Below are positions 61,350 through 64,000 of a DNA stretch of 64,000 nt, one piece after another (within the stretch, counting starts at the first letter, position 1; every line of letters starts with the position of its first letter). Origin of the DNA: Symsagittifera roscoffensis (Eukaryota > Xenacoelomorpha > Acoela > Convolutidae); contig NC_087066.1 in NCBI RefSeq assembly GCF_963678635.1, forward strand, positions 22,971,996 to 23,035,995, in the 5' to 3' direction. The position numbers and the translations under genes were made by a program. The notes under the pieces are model-generated. The model saw nothing but the letters and a program-made list of their open reading frames with translations. It ran no database searches and had not been told where the DNA came from.

Positions 61350-62790
61350 ATGAGTTCTGAGTTTTCCATTTGGGTTACAGTTTCCACATGGACACATTAT
61401 TCGCCATGTGCAGCTGTCCATTTCTGAGTATCTTTCGAAGAATTTCCAATAAATTTCCGCTATGTCAGATTTCTGTATGTCAGTTAACTGTTTTGAGGTA
61501 TGTCGAATTATGACATTGAAAAGTGCTGGGCATCTAATGAAAAAGTCTGAGTTGGTTTTCTTAAGGCCAGTTTTCGGCATTTGATATTCGTTTCTTTTAT
61601 TTTGTCTCGTTGAGCTTTTGGTGTTTTCGGCATATTGGTTAATGTCAATTTCGTAGTTATTGCGAACTATAGAAATGAACAGAAGGAGGTCGTGCATTTC
61701 AATGTACAGAGACAGCGGTAGCATTCTTAATTTTTGTAGTCTACACTTATATGGGATATGTGAGTTAAGCGAGAGTTATAGTTATAGGACAGTTTTTTGA
61801 GAGGTTACGCTTTAGTGAGTAAAAAGCCGATAGCGACTTCTGACAACGGTTACACGCATTTACATTCCATGAGAGAGTGGGTGTTACTAAAATTCCTAGA
61901 TCCTTTTGTTCAGTTTCGATTTTTAGGATATCTTCATTAATTTTACTTTCCAGCTCGTTTTTGAAATTAACGAGAGTACATTTTCCGGTATTTATATCGG
62001 CTTCACAGTATATTTTCCGTTTAATACTTCTATAGAACCAAGTATCTCCTATGGCCTCGCGCTGAATCACTTTGTCTACCTCGAGATGGCGATCTGTTAT
62101 GTCGTTGGTCAATTTATCAACTCGTGGGGGGATGCCTAACACGTATACCCTTTCGCACAGATGGGATAGTTGCTTAGCAAGTTTTGCTAACTCTTTTCCA
62201 ATGTCTTCGGGATCGCGTGCGGAGGGTTGGGAACCGTTGAAAGTGTCGTTTCCGGCAATAAATAAACAGATTATTTCGTACTGACCTTTCGTTGGTAAAT
62301 GATTCTGTACGTGAAAGATCCTACCACCAGGAATTGACAGAATGTTGAAGTAATAAATTTGTTGATGTAAAACATTGTTTTATAAGAACAAGCCATTTTT
62401 TTATAATTTTTTTTCTTCCGGCGACATTAGGGTTTCGATCAATTATAACTCAGAGTTAGTTTTCAATTACTTTTTTTATTTTCGTTTATTTTCAACACGA
62501 ACTTAACTTTTAAAATCTCTTTGATTCTGCATAATTTTACTGTAAAAAAATGAACACAGATACTTAAGCAAATTCAATGTGTTCTAAACTTTTTAAGCTA
62601 TAGCATCGCAACAAATTTCCTCCTGACTCAGAACGGATTCAAGATTTTCTGTTTTGATAAATAGCATTGTATCATCAGCATAACGATCGACCTTAAGGTA
62701 ATTTGGAAACTAATGATTCAGATTACTTAAGATAGATTGAAAATAAGTTGAACTAGCACTGTACCTTGCAGAAGACCTTGAAAAAATTAT
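61350..62790 (-). mobile_element. decayed LINE with reverse transcriptase and hydrolase-like segment
   Basis: Minus-strand reading, high to low coordinate: GLLQGTVLVQLIFN (RT motif like GxPQGSxLxPLLF, 62761-62780), a frame change, then RYADDTMLF with the catalytic YADD at 62671-62682. Further on, one frame encodes IICLFIAGNDTFNG, ELAKLAKQLSHLCERVYVLG, and then INTGKCTLVNFKN, KDLGILVTPTLSW. The final frame has LPLSLYIEMHDLLLF, FFIRCPALFNVI and CTWRIMCPCGNC, typical of the C terminus of CR1/L2-like elements. The segment with IAGND and VYVLGIPPR resembles the SGNH-type esterase of some LINE ORF1 proteins and lies out of usual order. Several frame breaks show the element is dead. Confidence 0.6.
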
Positions 62791-62799
62791 AACAAATTG

Positions 62800-64000
62800 A
62801 TTGCGTATGATTTTCAAAAAAAATTTCGTTGGATCCTACTACATTTACAGCTTTCAGCCAATTTTGTGGAATATGCCATTTACGTAAAAGAACTCAAAAG
62901 TTTGCGACAATGAATCTTTCAGAAATATTCAATCTAATTTTAAAGGTGAATAGATTTTCTATAACCGAGTCTTTTGGCCCAGAACTTGTAAATAGTCACG
63001 TAAGAAAAAAACTAGATAATTTATTTAAAGTTGTTGACTGTTAGTTCAAAGTGCACGAGACAGAAAAAATATGAATCGAAGCCATAGGAAGCAAAAAAAC
63101 AAGGAAATTCAATTTTTTACAGCAACACTTTATTGCTGAGGACTCTCTAGGGCTTATTATTATATTAAACTTATTAAACTATTTTTGTACTTCTTTGAGA
63201 AGTCATTTCCACGTGACTTTGTTTATTATGAACTGAAAAACAAAATTAGAAATTATGTTATACCCAGAACTTTCCGGCAATAATGAAGTATGTTTTTGAG
63301 AGTTCACAGAAACCTAGTCCCCTAAGAAACTAACCAACCCGGTTATTAACCGTAAATTTCTGTTTTAAGTAATTAGAGGTCTCTGTACTAACCCATTTTA
63401 AGCAAAAATGAGTGACATTTTGCCAGTGGCCTACATTACACAGGCTACTCATGAAAGTTTAAGTACCCGGACAAATTTTATTTTGAATCCAAATGCAAGA
63501 AAATTTAAGAGTGTAGTAGTTAGTGTTCCTGGCTTTGAGCCAAGAGCCATAAGACATACCATCCACCTTATCGCATGTTGCCGCTCAACAACTGTTACAG
63601 AATTATTTGAGAATCCTAAGTTTCCGTTTTATTTCAAAATTTGTTTGATTCAGAGAGTCAAATGTTTTAGAAACATTGAAAATTGATGCGGCAACAATTT
63701 CGAATTGATATTGTTTCAGCTTCTTTGTGTTTTTTCTTGCATTCGAATGATGTAAAAATTTCATATTCGACTAGTTTAAGTTCAAATGTGTTCTCGTGAT
63801 TATTAGAAGTGTTGCATTTATTTTGAGTAACCTACAAAAAATCACATTTTTAGTTTCATAACTAGAAATTGTTTAGTAGTTTTATGAGAGATTCGTGTCG
63901 AAAACGACGCTAGAGAAAAAAAATTGTTTTGTATTAAACTGCCTACTTTATAACTGTCTGTTATCTTGTCTTGAAAGAAATTGTGGATCGGAAAAATCTT
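62800..64000. other. right edge, nothing firmly recognised
   Basis: If Gmds extends rightwards this is still intron. A plus-strand frame near 63408-63686 includes VPGFEPRA, a phrase often produced by translating a tRNA B-box-like repeat (here GGCTTTGAGCCA), so it is probably repeat sequence and not a gene. Confidence 0.35.

Noticed and set aside
63408-63686. 92-codon plus-strand frame at the right edge
   Set aside because: The VPGFEPRA phrase is typical of translated B-box repeats, and no coding-like composition or splice context supports a gene.
1-64000. CRISPR arrays, operons or bacterial-type signals
   Set aside because: Split genes, poly(A) signals and transposon types show eukaryotic DNA; no regular short direct-repeat array was found.

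Overview
The window is AT-rich animal nuclear DNA. It has split genes with GT-AG introns, long intergenic stretches full of dispersed repeats, and metazoan-specific genes (a FoxC forkhead factor and a cilium-specific dynein regulatory complex subunit). The standard genetic code reads through every gene model. The species cannot be named from the sequence; an invertebrate with a fairly compact gene layout fits best.

Four protein-coding loci are supported. (1) At the left edge, plus strand, the last three coding exons of a PCTAIRE-type cyclin-dependent kinase (CDK16/17/18 family), ending at 4920. (2) A complete five-exon gene, 9058-10503 plus strand, for the EF-hand protein EFCAB2/DRC8 of the nexin-dynein regulatory complex of motile cilia. 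(3) FoxC, single coding exon, plus strand, 28735-30090, preceded by an apparently identical 2379-bp tandem duplicate. The duplicate carries the promoter region, the whole forkhead domain and part of the C-terminal region, so a second, C-terminally truncated FoxC open frame lies at 26356-27321. (4) GDP-mannose 4,6-dehydratase (Gmds), minus strand, eight exons between 58180 and 34124, with the 5' exons beyond the right edge.

FoxC and Gmds lie tail to tail, about 4 kb apart. This is the order and orientation of FOXC1 and GMDS in vertebrates, so the region looks like an ancient regulatory block. The long 3' introns of Gmds (34.6-38.6 kb and 38.7-47.6 kb) hold stretches that are less simple and less repetitive than the rest and are candidates for FoxC control elements.

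The remaining sequence is mostly repeats: a dispersed ~450-bp family (R1), a second family (R2), a tRNA-derived family with terminal inverted repeats, a hAT-type MITE with 8-bp target duplications, a MULE-like element with 9-bp duplications, foldback sequences, degenerate tandem arrays and two decayed LINEs. Copies of R1, R2 and the tRNA-derived family lie in one orientation left of about 22 kb and in the opposite orientation to the right. A visible switch from T-rich to A-rich plus strand accompanies this and follows the direction of the resident genes. Repeat boundaries are by eye and approximate.
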